Notes under the pieces: model-generated | The model's input: only the letters and a program-made list of their open reading frames with translations | The model's database searches: none | What the model was told of the DNA's origin: nothing | Shown here: positions 21,325 through 34,236 of the stretch, in pieces | Position numbering within the stretch: the stretch's first letter is position 1 | How the letters are laid out: every line of letters starts with the position of its first letter | NCBI GenBank assembly: GCA_001414345.1 | Contig: LLCB01000079.1 | Location: forward strand, 62,001 to 126,000 | Length of the DNA: 64,000 bases | Source of the DNA: Hymenoscyphus infarciens | Lineage: Eukaryota; Ascomycota; Leotiomycetes; Helotiales; Helotiaceae | Direction: 5' to 3' | Position numbers and translations under genes: made by a program

Positions 21325-23900
21325 TGAGGAGGGGCTTTATGAAAAGGAAGCATATTCAGTACTTGGTTGATTTACTCACAATAAAGCCAACTCTTGTGAT
21401 AAATATGGCAAGAAACCTGGGCTTTGCTCCGAGAACAGCGGCTGTTTTTTTCAGTAGTACTTCACATTTACGAAGGCCAGTTATGCATTCTCTTTTATAT
21501 AGTAGAAAAGGTATAGTTCAGGTTTCACATGAGTTGTAGGTATAACACCCACAAAGCATCCCTGTGCTGGTATTGTTACTTGTACTACAGTAAGTCGGCG
21601 ACTGTGGAGCAACGCTTATGGTACTCGCAGAAGCGAAACACCTTACTGTGATTATTTGTAGTAGACAACTTTATGACAGGCTTTTACCGACAGCACACTT
21701 GCGCCAGAGACTTCTGAATACCTTCACGGAAGTTGACTGCTAACATCCCCTTCAAACCCTAGACTTTCGCCACTACATGGTCGACTCAAGGGTGTGGTGT
21801 TTAATTGGCAGTACTGTGACTAACAACCCTACTTAAACCCGAAACCTGCAATAACTAGGCGTGAAATAAAAGTGTAAAAATATTGGAAAATTGCAAGTAG
21901 ATGTGGAACATGCTTAGTGGGGAAGTTTTTACTTAGTTTATGTTGAGTTGCCCGCTGTCTCAGGTCGGCCTCTTTACTCGCCGACCTAATGGGTGCTGAC
22001 GAGGATCCTTGTAAGATTTTGGCTGGCTAACAAGTGGGGCGAGAAAAACATATAATATATTCTTTCTGCTAAAGAAACTCTGCTCCAACTTGGTGGCAAC
22101 TCAAAAGCATAATACCTGTACATCACACTTTCGCATGGTTTCTGAGAGCATTGAATGCGGTCATGCCGCTTCCGAAACGAAAGAGACAAGCCCCTGCTGT
22201 AAATCCACCGTCCGAAGAAGAATGGAATGAACATGAAGACTGTCTTCGAGTGGTAGATTTCGAAAACACTCTCTCCCGATTGATGGATTACATGGAAAGG
22301 CCTTCATCGCATCGTACGAAAAGCTGCACTACTACCATTTCCAACATGCTGACATGTCTACATTAGCCATAGGAGAGAAAATCAAAAGATGAGTGGGGGT
22401 GTAGAAAGAATCACAGTCAGCAAAGACGAGTGGGGATTTCTTCATTCTCCACAAGATGCACGCACGAAAAGAAATTGGCAAGAAGAGTCGGAGTACCTGG
22501 AAGGCTATGATTATGACTGACGAGAAGGTTAAAACGGTGATGGCAAGATATAGGTCCTCAGAACTTGTTACTTTTCGAGCTTCATGTAAGATTTGTTCAT
22601 AGGGATACATGAAGACTTTCTATCAACTAAATCTAACGCCATGAATTATCCCACGCCAGAGGGGGTAGCTGTCTCGACCCCACAGTCACATACCACAGAA
22701 ATGAAGTTTACTATTGAAGTTTTTCCCAAGCTTCGACTTGATGGAATTTCAGTCCTCGGGTAATTGCCTTTCCTGGAGAAGGGATGAACATAAGTTAAAA
22801 AGCATCTTTATAGTTACGCGAAGTCCACCATTTGCCACATCAGTACGAAACTCCAATCCAAATCCAAGTTCAAGGACGATATTTGAAGAAGGGGAGGGAT
22901 TTTGTCAGAATACTCTACAATTCGAGATACCATGCTATTTCCCGTACAAACGACGGCAGTCCTCTTTTGGTGCTGAGTACAAGAATAGCATCCTTTCTTG
23001 CAATACCGATGCTTGATAAAATCTACCGTCAACTTGCATCCCGAAGGAAAGGCGATATAAGTCACCAGATAGAAAAAAAATCTGGGGTCATCTGATTCAG
23101 GTTTGTTCCTACACTTTATTGGCTTTGCGGCAAATCTCGCTTCTAATAATTTGTTAATCTAGCAAGAAAAGATTGCTTTCCTTGACTGGTTCGGAGATCG
23201 AAGTCTGGGTATTCTGCTGAGTATTTTGTCGCGGAACTGCTTGACTGCTCAAGCCTGCATGGATCTGCTTATGCGCTTTGCTGCACAACGCAGGAGATCG
23301 TTAGAATAACAACCATCGAGTTTCTCTCCTTCATAAGGACTCCCTAATGCGAAGAACTAAGCAGCAGTTTAGAAAAACCAAACTTGGCCGAGAGTCTGAG
23401 GTAGAAGCTTCTACTACTGTTTTTTTTTAACTTTCCGAACAAAACATTTTCAGTAGACAATAATATCATTATACGAATAAAGCTATTAGGAGAGTTGAAT
23501 TAAGCGACAAGTCCTATTTGTTGCATAGTATGTCGAGAAGTTCCGAGATCTCTTGCAATAAAGAGTTGATTGAGTAGCGTTGACAAAATCTGCTGATATG
23601 GACTAGCACGAGGGAAATATTATCATTTCAAGGAGAAAAATCGTTCATTATGTGGACGCTCTGTACCTAGCATTCTAAATAAAAGTTTTTCTGAATACAC
23701 ATCTGTCAATGTAGCAACCTCCTCCCCGCTTGGTTTCCCATTAGGAAGAAGTAAAGCAAAGCAAACAAATACAGACATCATACGAGGTATACCCCCGTGT
23801 ATGCGACTCATAACCGAACACCGTCGCCTATCCCAATATAAAAGAAAATCAATAGATCATTAAATTGTCATGTCGTCGTTCAGTCCCCCCATGAAGTCAA
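21325..23900. other. 2.6 kb gene-poor region, possibly with a gene relic
   Basis: AT-rich, with many stops in all frames. No intact gene is supported. A possible broken Clr5-like domain is listed separately. Short frames at 22.7-23.1 kb on the plus strand show no recognisable motif. Confidence 0.45.
22151..22392 (+). pseudogene. possible relic of a Clr5-domain protein
   Basis: A short frame from 22151 contains PPSEEEWNEHEDCLR and then LMDYMER. In the next frame the reading continues AFIASYEKLHYYHFQ before a stop at about 22392. Clr5 domains typically start near a Trp-containing acidic helix, continue with a (V/L)M..ME segment and then F.AS...Y. The parts appear in the right order but need a one-base frame change near 22300. 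The match is short and judged by eye, so this is weak. No downstream domain is seen. Confidence 0.25.
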
Positions 23901-26172
23901 TCATCTTCTTCGAGAAGATGAAACCACCGGCTCAAAAGCATCATCATCCGAGATCTCATCGTCACTGAGCTCTTGAGCAACAGAAGATTTAGGTTGTGAT
24001 TGCGTAAAGTTGAGTTGAGTTTGGTTTCGGGCTCGGGTTGCGGCAGCCCGCTTTGGCAATGCCTTTGCAGGAGCTTCAACCATGACGATATCATCATCCT
24101 CCTCTTCGCTGACCTCAATTGCCTTCTTTCGTCCTCTGGCTGGGGTCTTTGCCGGGGCCTTGGCGGGTGTCTTAGCAGGTGCTTTTGCCTTTGCAGGTGC
24201 TTTGGCTCGTGGTTTTGCCGGTGCCTTCTTCGCTGGGGCCTTCTTCGAAGTGGTCGTGGCAGAGATGATTGATGCATTGTCGTCGCTATCAGCCAAAGCA
24301 GTTCGACCTCGCTTGCGTGCTGGTGCCGCGACTTCTTCCTCCGACTCGCCACCTTCAAGAAATTCGAGTGCGCCAATCTGATCCTCCCAGTGGGCGTCCT
24401 CAAAATCTGAATCCCAGGTCTCTGGCTTTGGCTTTACTTTTGTCTTAGCAGAACGTCTCACCTTCAATGCTCCTGCTGCAAATAAAGCTTCACGCTTTTG
24501 CCGAATCTCTTCCATCTTCTCTTCGAGATTGTCCTCTGCATCCATCTCTGTAGCCAAAAGATCCTTGACTTGTGCCGCAAGACTGTCATTTACAAACACC
24601 TCCATGGCATGCTTGTCTTGCTTGTCAACGAATTGATTTACCGCGTCTCCAAACGGTACTTGGGGTAGAATTTTGAGCGATTGAGCGGCCAAATACTCTC
24701 TAACAAGCTTATCAACTTTGACATTTTGAGCCAGAGCAGCCATGACCTCGTCCTCCGGCATCTCTTTTTCGACAGCTTCTCTCTCTATGAATAGGTTAGC
24801 AGTGCTGGTTCAACACTTGATACTGTGATTACATACTTTTGCCTGCGATTTTCTTTCTATAGAATTGCACCACTTTGCTCGAGTTTGCGACCTTGCCAAC
24901 GAAACGGTTTGAAAATCGCTGAGGGTTCTCGCAATCGAAGCCACCTTCGTCAGAAGCAGTGTATTCGACCCTCAGTCTGACAAGCGGCAAAGGTATGTCT
25001 TCTGGCTCAACATCCTCCTCTTGGATTTCCAACCATTCTGCCTTTGCCTCTTCTATCAAATCGTTGACAACTTCTTCCAACTTGGTAGTGACTAGGGATC
25101 TGTTCTCCTTGACCTTTGCAATCCCTGCAAACCGAGTATCGGTTGCCAAGACTATTTCCTCCATGATGAATGGTCTCACACTCTTGATTCGATGCTTCTC
25201 GACCGTGAACTGCTTGCCAGTAACAGTGAGGATAGCACAATGCTTTGCCACTGCTTCCCCAGGACAAAGAGATGTAGCGATAGACGAACCAGGCTGCATG
25301 ACGTGGAACGACATCTCCGCATTGAGGCGTGGATCGATCAAACATTCATGCTCATGACCCCAGACAATAAGGTCCATGAAATCTGGAAGGAAGTTTTCTG
25401 GGAGGTATCCGGTCTCGTTATGAGCGTGGTGATTTTGGTGTACTGCCATCAAGTTGAACCAATCGTCCTGTTGAACTCCGGGCTTGAAGAATTTGACGCC
25501 ATGATCTCTGAAAGTACGGAAGAGTCGTTCATCTCTGACATTTCCCATGCCATATAATGCCAATTTGGTCTGTCCCTTTTGTAAAAGAATGGGCTTGACC
25601 TCAACTTTGTCGGTCTCTGGGGTTTGGCCAAAGTAGTTTATCAATCCCGCAACTTGAAGGAGATCCAACGAGCAGAAATTTCCATCACCAGTCGGGTCAT
25701 CGTGATTGCCGTGGATAGAGAAGACGGGGATGGCGACATTTATATCGGGATCTTCGTAGTTGACATGGTTGAAGGACTTGTCGAAGACATCGCTGGCATC
25801 GCTGAGCCACTCTAATTCGCATGGCTTCTCCCCGAGGCAGTTCATTCGCAATGATCGCATGACTTGGTACAAGGCTTTGCGGGAAGGCTTGTTCTCGTGA
25901 AAGAGGTCTCCCGCGAGCAGGACCATGTCGACCTGTATATGTCAGTTGCCTGGTTCTGAGCTGTTGAAGCTGAGCTTACATCTTGTGTCTTTGCAAGCTG
26001 CATAACTTCGTCGAAACTTCTCCAGCTGTCATCTTTCTGGACGGCATCGCGCTCCTCGTAACCAACGTGACTATCTGTGGCAACTAAGATGCGAATAGAA
26101 TCCGCAGCTGGGGATGATTAGCATGAAGCGCGAATGCAGAAGACGGTTGGACAAACCCGTTAGGGCCGGCAT
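23901..26172 (-). CDS. MRE11: double-strand break repair nuclease MRE11
   Basis: Four exons: 26172-26157 (16 nt), 26107-25980, 25932-24837, 24784-23901, giving 707 aa. All phosphodiesterase motifs are present: [31 protein letters not shown] and WGHEHEC, with metal-binding His and Asp residues intact. The capping and DNA-binding region follows ([30 protein letters not shown] segment). After residue 520 the protein is Lys/Ala/Pro rich ([20 protein letters not shown]) with acidic patches, ending [14 protein letters not shown]11 forms the MRN/MRX complex with Rad50 and Nbs1/Xrs2 and resects DNA ends, acts at telomeres and activates ATM/Tel1 (family knowledge). The tiny first exon restores the conserved [17 protein letters not shown] start, which supports it. 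The gene diverges from RSM19 across 275 nt. Confidence 0.96.
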
Positions 26173-26447
26173 CTTGACTGATTTGTCGTGGACTCAATAT
26201 CTGGTGACGAGTAGGACGACGAACCAAGTGTTGATTGGTGATGTGGAAGGGTACGAAGTAAACATTCGTTTGCCTGTATTTTAGAACAGAAGAGGGTCGC
26301 GGTGGGATCAATTTGAGTCGCGCGTCCCCGTGACCTCCTTGAGTTACCCGCGTTTCTTCCTTCACCCCTGCAAGGAACCTTCCATTCCATGAGGTCCTCG
26401 AGTGCTTAACCACAGGCACTTCACTTTGCGCCAACAACAACTCCAAG
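26173..26447. promoter_or_regulatory. divergent promoter MRE11 / RSM19
   Basis: 275 nt separate outward-facing start codons of a nuclear repair gene and a mitochondrial ribosomal protein gene. No clear TATA box or known operator is recognised. Confidence 0.45.
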
Positions 26448-26885
26448 ATGAATGCTACACGGGTTCTTTTGTCCCGGTCTGTATGGAAAGGTATGGAAGA
26501 TCTCCGCCCGGAAATATTGCGTTCTAAAATACTAATTATTTACAGGACCAAACATCGTTCCGTAAATTTTTCAATCCCCATCCGTCGAGCGCCCCTAACC
26601 ACCTTCAGTCTCCCAATTGTTCGAGTCGCCGCAGGCCAGAAAGCACCACCCGTTAAGACACAAGCACGATCAGCGACGATACTACCCAACTTCGTAGGGT
26701 TGGTTTTTCAGGTGCACAATGGGAAGATCTATCATGATGTGGAGATCACCGAGGATATGGTTGGGCACAAGTTAGGGGAATTTTCACCGTAAGGCAACCT
26801 TATTCCACCACACATGATCAGGGAGTACTGACTGTATTCCAGGACGAGAAAACGCTTTTCATACAAGGCAAGCAAGAACAAGTAG
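26448..26885 (+). CDS. RSM19: mitochondrial small-subunit ribosomal protein uS19m (RSM19)
   Basis: Four exons: 26448-26490, 26546-26561 (16 nt), 26609-26788, 26843-26885, giving 93 aa. Splicing yields the family hallmarks SRSVWKGPNIVPLPI, then [42 protein letters not shown]. uS19 sits in the head of the small ribosomal subunit and contacts uS13 and tRNA. The Arg/Lys-rich N terminus is consistent with mitochondrial targeting. The second exon encodes only GPNIVP and is flanked by 55- and 47-nt introns; without it the conserved motif is lost, so simple gene finders may miss it. All four boundaries have GT-AG borders with CTAAT, CTAAC or CTGAC branch sites. Confidence 0.93.
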
Positions 26886-27217
26886 ACGGCTATAAATCAT
26901 TGGCGTTCGGTGGAAATGGATCATGGCATTGTTTGTTGGAATAGTGTATCATACAAATATGTACGATTGAAGGACCTTATTATTTTCCTCGAAATGGAAC
27001 GGTGGAAACCATTGAACAGAACGTGGTTGGTAACCCAATTTATTCATCAAATATGGTACTTGTGAAGATCAGAGGATATTGCCGGGCATATCAATTGGGT
27101 ATGCATAGTCCGGACCTATGTTCTATAACTTCTCAGAACGCCTTTTTCCGTAAATCAGACGCCATTCTCCAGATATGTATCACCCGGCCTAGTTTATCAA
27201 CCTCGGCCCACTCCTCA
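26886..27217. other. convergent spacer RSM19 / TAF10
   Basis: 332 nt of 3' UTR sequence, AT-rich. Nothing else is recognised. Confidence 0.5.
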
Positions 27218-27846
27218 TTATCGATAGAACTCTCCCCTCTTAACATTGACACCATATTCTCCAACTGCCATACCCAAATCTTCCATAGTCAAGACTGTTC
27301 TATTCTGGCTGCCGCCCTGCCCACCACCTCCATAACCAGGTCGCTGAATTCCCAAAGGTCCGCCCCGCCCTTGTTGTTCCTTGCTACCTGGCGCAGTTGC
27401 TGGCTGACCAGGAACCGGAAATCCAGCTGCCGCGCCCAGATTTCCCATTGGATTGTTTGCGTTGGAAGAATTGGAAGCACGTATTCGGGAGTATTGATAG
27501 GCATCTGCCGCAATATCTGCGATGAACTTCTGGGTGGCGAGCGCGAGGAGGCGGGCTAGGCGTTCATCGGTTTGAGGTGGTGGTGGGAGTCCAGCTTTGG
27601 TCATATAGTAGTTTGTTACAGCGTCAGGAATCTAGGCAAGTTAGATGAAATATAATTGGCATGCCATGGAAAACTTACGATGGGCGCATAATCATCCATT
27701 TTGGAGAGGAACTCCTTCAGAGAGGCATCCTTTCTGGTAGGGAGTTTGGGCTCTGGAGCTGGGGCGACCGGATCAACATTCTCCTCGCCTTCAGTCGCAG
27801 CTGGGACAAGGTCCGTATTAGGATCGGGGGAATCGGTGGTAGCCAT
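27218..27846 (-). CDS. TAF10: TFIID/SAGA subunit TAF10
   Basis: Exons 27846-27679 and 27631-27218 (47-nt intron, phase 0) give 193 aa. The histone-fold region is clear: [67 protein letters not shown], and the end [25 protein letters not shown]10 heterodimerises with TAF3 or TAF8 in TFIID and with SPT7 in SAGA. The Asn/Gly/Gln-rich insert (residues 120-160) between histone-fold helices is typical for fungal TAF10. The N terminus (about 40 residues) is acidic and Pro rich. The gene diverges from PRP43 with a 231-nt spacer. Confidence 0.95.
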
Positions 27847-28077
27847 GTTTGCAGATGGATTTTGTTGATGTGTATGCGATACAGGTACTCCGCCTTTACC
27901 TGGCCCCGCACAGCCACCTGAGGTCTGTGGCTGGTGAATCACGGCTAGCCTTATCTAATCACAACCCCAGACTTTATTTTGTTGACAGAAAAAGTTGCCT
28001 CGTCTCACAAGCGCAAGCATACCACGAGGCTGAGATCAGTTTAAGGAAAGACAACAACACTCTGATCAGTAATCAAC
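27847..28077. promoter_or_regulatory. divergent promoter TAF10 / PRP43
   Basis: 231 nt between outward-facing start codons, so both core promoters and leaders must be packed tightly here. No specific site is recognised. Confidence 0.45.
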
Positions 28078-30471
<2,394 letters not shown>

Positions 30472-33400
30472 AGATAGAATTACGATGTTTACGCTTTCAA
30501 GATACTGAGTGAGGGGTAGAATAGGGGGTTAGTTAGCGAGCTCAAGCCCCTAGAATAATTGCGCGTCCAGGGCAGTTACACGAGAAGATATAGGCTCCCC
30601 AAGGAGATTAGTAATACTATTTCGATCAGGGATGCTGGATCAGGGAAACTTCTTGAGTTGATGATTTGAGAGTTTCACAAGGAGCATGGCAATGCATGAG
30701 AATTGAAGGGCTGCTTGTCAGCAACCTAAATATTATAACTTTGGTACGAAACATGCATCCAATCCAATTATTCTGTTAATCTCATCTCAATGAGCTTGGT
30801 AAGTGGCTTTTTGTGTTTGTAGCAAGTTAAGACCCCCCGGTCGTTGCTCCCTGGCACTCTTTCTATTTTATTGTATGAAATACTCTGGGTGGGTTGTGGC
30901 TAATTGTTCAGAAAACTTGGGAGAATTAGGAATCTATTTCTCATAAGCCTTCTCGAAGACTTTCTTGTTTCGCACAATTCCTAGTCACGTAGCCAGCTGA
31001 AGAGAGCAAGGACCAAAAACCGGGTTATATCTTTCTTCATCCTATACGCGGCGTAGATGTGATCTTCATGACGATAGATCTTCTACAGATGTATCTTGTT
31101 TCAAACACGCTACCCACAATTGTCCCCTCGGATTGTCGTTCAACGGCGCTACCCCAGCAATCGTAATCCGTCGAATTGGAATCACTGCCATCCCTTCCCT
31201 TGGCAACTTCCAGGTTCACCACTGAAACTTGAACTTCGAGCGACCTTGGTAGTACTGTACAAACAATGCAACAATCGGCCATTTGAAAGAAGAAGATTAT
31301 TAGAAAATGTGACGAGTCGTATCCATTATATATTTCGTTCAACGGCCGTCGTCAGTCTCCCAATCTGATCGCATGCAGTTATTAATTCATCCTCGACCCT
31401 GATAGGACTTTCTTACTCCACCCCCACCCCTCAATTCCAATCAGATAAGTGGTGCAACAGAGGTTGTGGCCGGAATTAGCAGAAAACACATCAAAAGTCT
31501 CTAACTACTCCTACTAATTATAAAGCAACGCTTTTCTAACTATATTTAAAACTAAGTATAGAGGTTTATATAACTAGGGAATTGAATTTCCTTGGCCTTT
31601 TTCTATAATAGAGTACCTTGTAGTTTACGCTAGATATATCTCTTAGGGAATTTGTTAGTAAATTATTTGTTTATGAAATTATAGGCGTAGAATAGGAGTT
31701 ATAACTAAAAGATTAGTTAGAAATGTGTTCTTCTTATAAACCTCTAGGTCTATCATCGCTGCTATATAGTACAATATATATTTACCAAGTTTTAAAGCTG
31801 TAAAGAGGGTGACATTTGGTGTGTTTTCGCTTGATTTTGGTCTATGCGCACGGAGTAGTGACAACCCATGTCGGGTGCACCATGTGACGGGCGATGTTGG
31901 ATGTACTGTATGTGGTATATAGTGTTCTTGTTGGTGACGAAGGCGCTGGAAGCGTTCCGATAGATCAATGGAAATAAACGCTCGAAAGGGTAAACGCCAC
32001 CAACACACATATCCCGATGGTGCTTGCAGTTCTTGCAGCTTCAATTGCAGGGTGGCACCAACCGATGTTGTACAGAAGCTGCAGTATAATGGGTGCAGAC
32101 TACATGGAGTGGTGTAGTATATTCGTCGCTCGGACGATCCACGACAGTGAAGCACTGATATAAAAAACTCAAACCTGATACCCGGACTTGGTTGGAAAGA
32201 TTTCAAGCGATCTCACATATAACTCGATCTATGAAGGGGGGTGGTAAGGAAGTGAGAATTAATGCAGAGTCCAATACGACGGCTAACGTTCGAGGCACTT
32301 GCTTCGAAGTGGTACAGTACGTATTGTTGGAAGCTCTGGCATACCCCATACAACATATTTGAATCCACCCCACTGACCCAAACGACTTCTGGGGTAGTTT
32401 GAGGCTCTTTGACCTTCCTCAAACCTTCACAACCTGGTGGTGTACAAGCCCCAGACTTTTGGAAGGAAAAAGCAAAAAAAATTCAGTACCGAACGGGCCG
32501 GGGCAGCTCAACCGCCACTAAACAGTGCGGGAGGCTCCGGAGTAAAAGTTGTGGAATGTGACCTCCCCCCTTTAACTGCACGGGATAAGAGCCGAATCAC
32601 ACTTGAGAAATCATCGACGATCATGAATCGAAGGACAGACAGCCGGGCCAGCGCTCGGTCGCCACATCCCGGTGTGAAATCGTGAGACGGCAAGACGTCG
32701 CTTTCCCGTCGTCATACCATCAATGATTGGCGCTGAACTTGAAAGATTCGATATTGCGATTTCCAATTTTTTTGTTAGGTGGTAACATTCAGGCAGCTTC
32801 AAGGCTGGGAAGTGTTGGTCTCGACCTTCCATCGTGTCGGGTGGTAACGAGGGTAAGGCCCAACAGTGGGCTGCATGGCTGTGGGAAATTTGGAACTGGA
32901 TGATACCACCAGATACCAGATACCATATTTCATACAAGAACGGTGAGACTGGACCTGGGCCATCTCGTCCGCCTTCTCCTGACAAAAACTTATGCCAAAA
33001 TATACAAGAAGGATGTCCCACAGTAGCTCGGAAATAGTCGATGAGGGTACAGCCTCTTGGAGGAGTAGACAGGATGTTTTGTAATCCCTGAATCCTTGGA
33101 ATTGATCAAATCGTACACAAAATACCTTGCAAAATACCTTCCAACCAACGCACTAGTAGTTACCCTTACTTCCTGCCTATTACTATTAGAGGCTGTAGGT
33201 ATCAGATTAAGATAAGCTGCAGCTTGTGTCAACCATATGCCTAACCTAATAGAGAACAATATGTGTGCGGCCCAGCGTAATCGCGTCCCGGAATAGTGTG
33301 CCATGGGCATATGAAGCCGTTTTCCATAACAGGACCAGCTTGCTGCTGTCCCGCCGCACGAATTGCACTCAGCGTGCATCATCTCGCCAGCCCGGGAAAG

Positions 33401-33767
33401 TCCACAATGGAGATGTGGTTCAATGAACGTCGCTTTGTCTTGGTGCCAGCCGTTCTGATATTTCCCGAATTCGATCGATACCCTGGGAATTAGGATGAAG
33501 CACCGCCATCAGTTCATGCTGGGGTGTGGCTGGCCAGGCTAGGGTAAGGAGTGCCCAGGTATATATCCTGGCCTTCGATCTCTTTTCTTTTTCTTGAATT
33601 TGTGGTACCATGTTCTGGAAGCTCAGCCTAGCATAATCGACCACTGCCCCAAAAACAGTAAATACTGAACAACGCCTCAAGCACTCTTTGGTCCCTTTAT
33701 TTATCCTGTTCCGCGCAACCAAACGCGTGGATCAAAACGCTTTACTGCCAGCGGGTAGTAGTCCAAA
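30472..33767. other. 3.3 kb gene-free region with an AT-rich, RIP-like core
   Basis: No gene is supported. The segment 31.44-31.78 kb is very AT-rich with many TA dinucleotides and stops in every frame, and looks like old repeat DNA changed by repeat-induced point mutation. The open frame on the minus strand at 32206-31679 overlaps it and has no recognisable domain. The rest is unremarkable. Confidence 0.45.
31440..31790. repeat. AT-rich, RIP-like degenerate DNA
   Basis: TA-rich block with few CA/TG dinucleotides by eye. AGAGGTTTATA near 31563 and its reverse complement TATAAACCTCT near 31735 form an 11-bp inverted pair about 160 nt apart, perhaps remains of element ends. No coding trace survives. 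Confidence 0.4.
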
Positions 33768-34236
33768 ATGAGTGGTTCTGGAGGTTACTACAAGTATCGA
33801 TGCAAATACTTCTTTACACACAATTGCCCTCACTGGGTTTGGGTGCACAACGCGCCATGCGCACATTGTCTAGTGAGTAAATAACATGATGGAAAACGCT
33901 GCAACTGTACTGATGATATATTAGGCCGACGGGCGTGATTCCGAAACGCCCATGATGCCGATGCCTTTTCGATTATCTCGCGAAGTATATGTGCCTCAAA
34001 TTGAGAATGGCGCATTGCAATACATTATATTCGAAATTGTCGCCACTAGCGACAATGATAGTGGATGGACCATCAAGGATCAACCAAGCCAGGTGTTCCC
34101 TACAGCCACGGGCCCGTCTGCGGTAAACACTCTGACGGCTGCTGTTGAAAATCTCCAGAAGCAGAAGCCCAAGCAGCTTGGGGTCCAGGAAAGTGGGGTA
34201 GGATGGAGCAACACTAGGAGCACCACTTTCGAGTAG
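33768..34236 (+). CDS. small conserved fungal Cys/His protein of unknown function
   Basis: Exons 33768-33872 and 33925-34236 (52-nt intron, phase 0) give 138 aa. The N terminus is distinctive: GYYKYRCKYFFTHNCPHWVWV, then NAPCAHCLADGRD. Cys and His at positions 12, 19, 22, 31, 33 and 34 could form a metal site, although this is not a zinc finger I can name. I have the impression of similar short proteins in other ascomycetes but cannot name a family. The rest is polar with no membrane segment or signal peptide. The spliced frame is kept and the intron has GTGAGT and TTAG borders, which supports a real gene. Confidence 0.65.

Noticed and set aside
31679..32206. 175-codon open frame on the minus strand
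   Set aside because: It overlaps AT-rich RIP-like DNA and shows no family signature.
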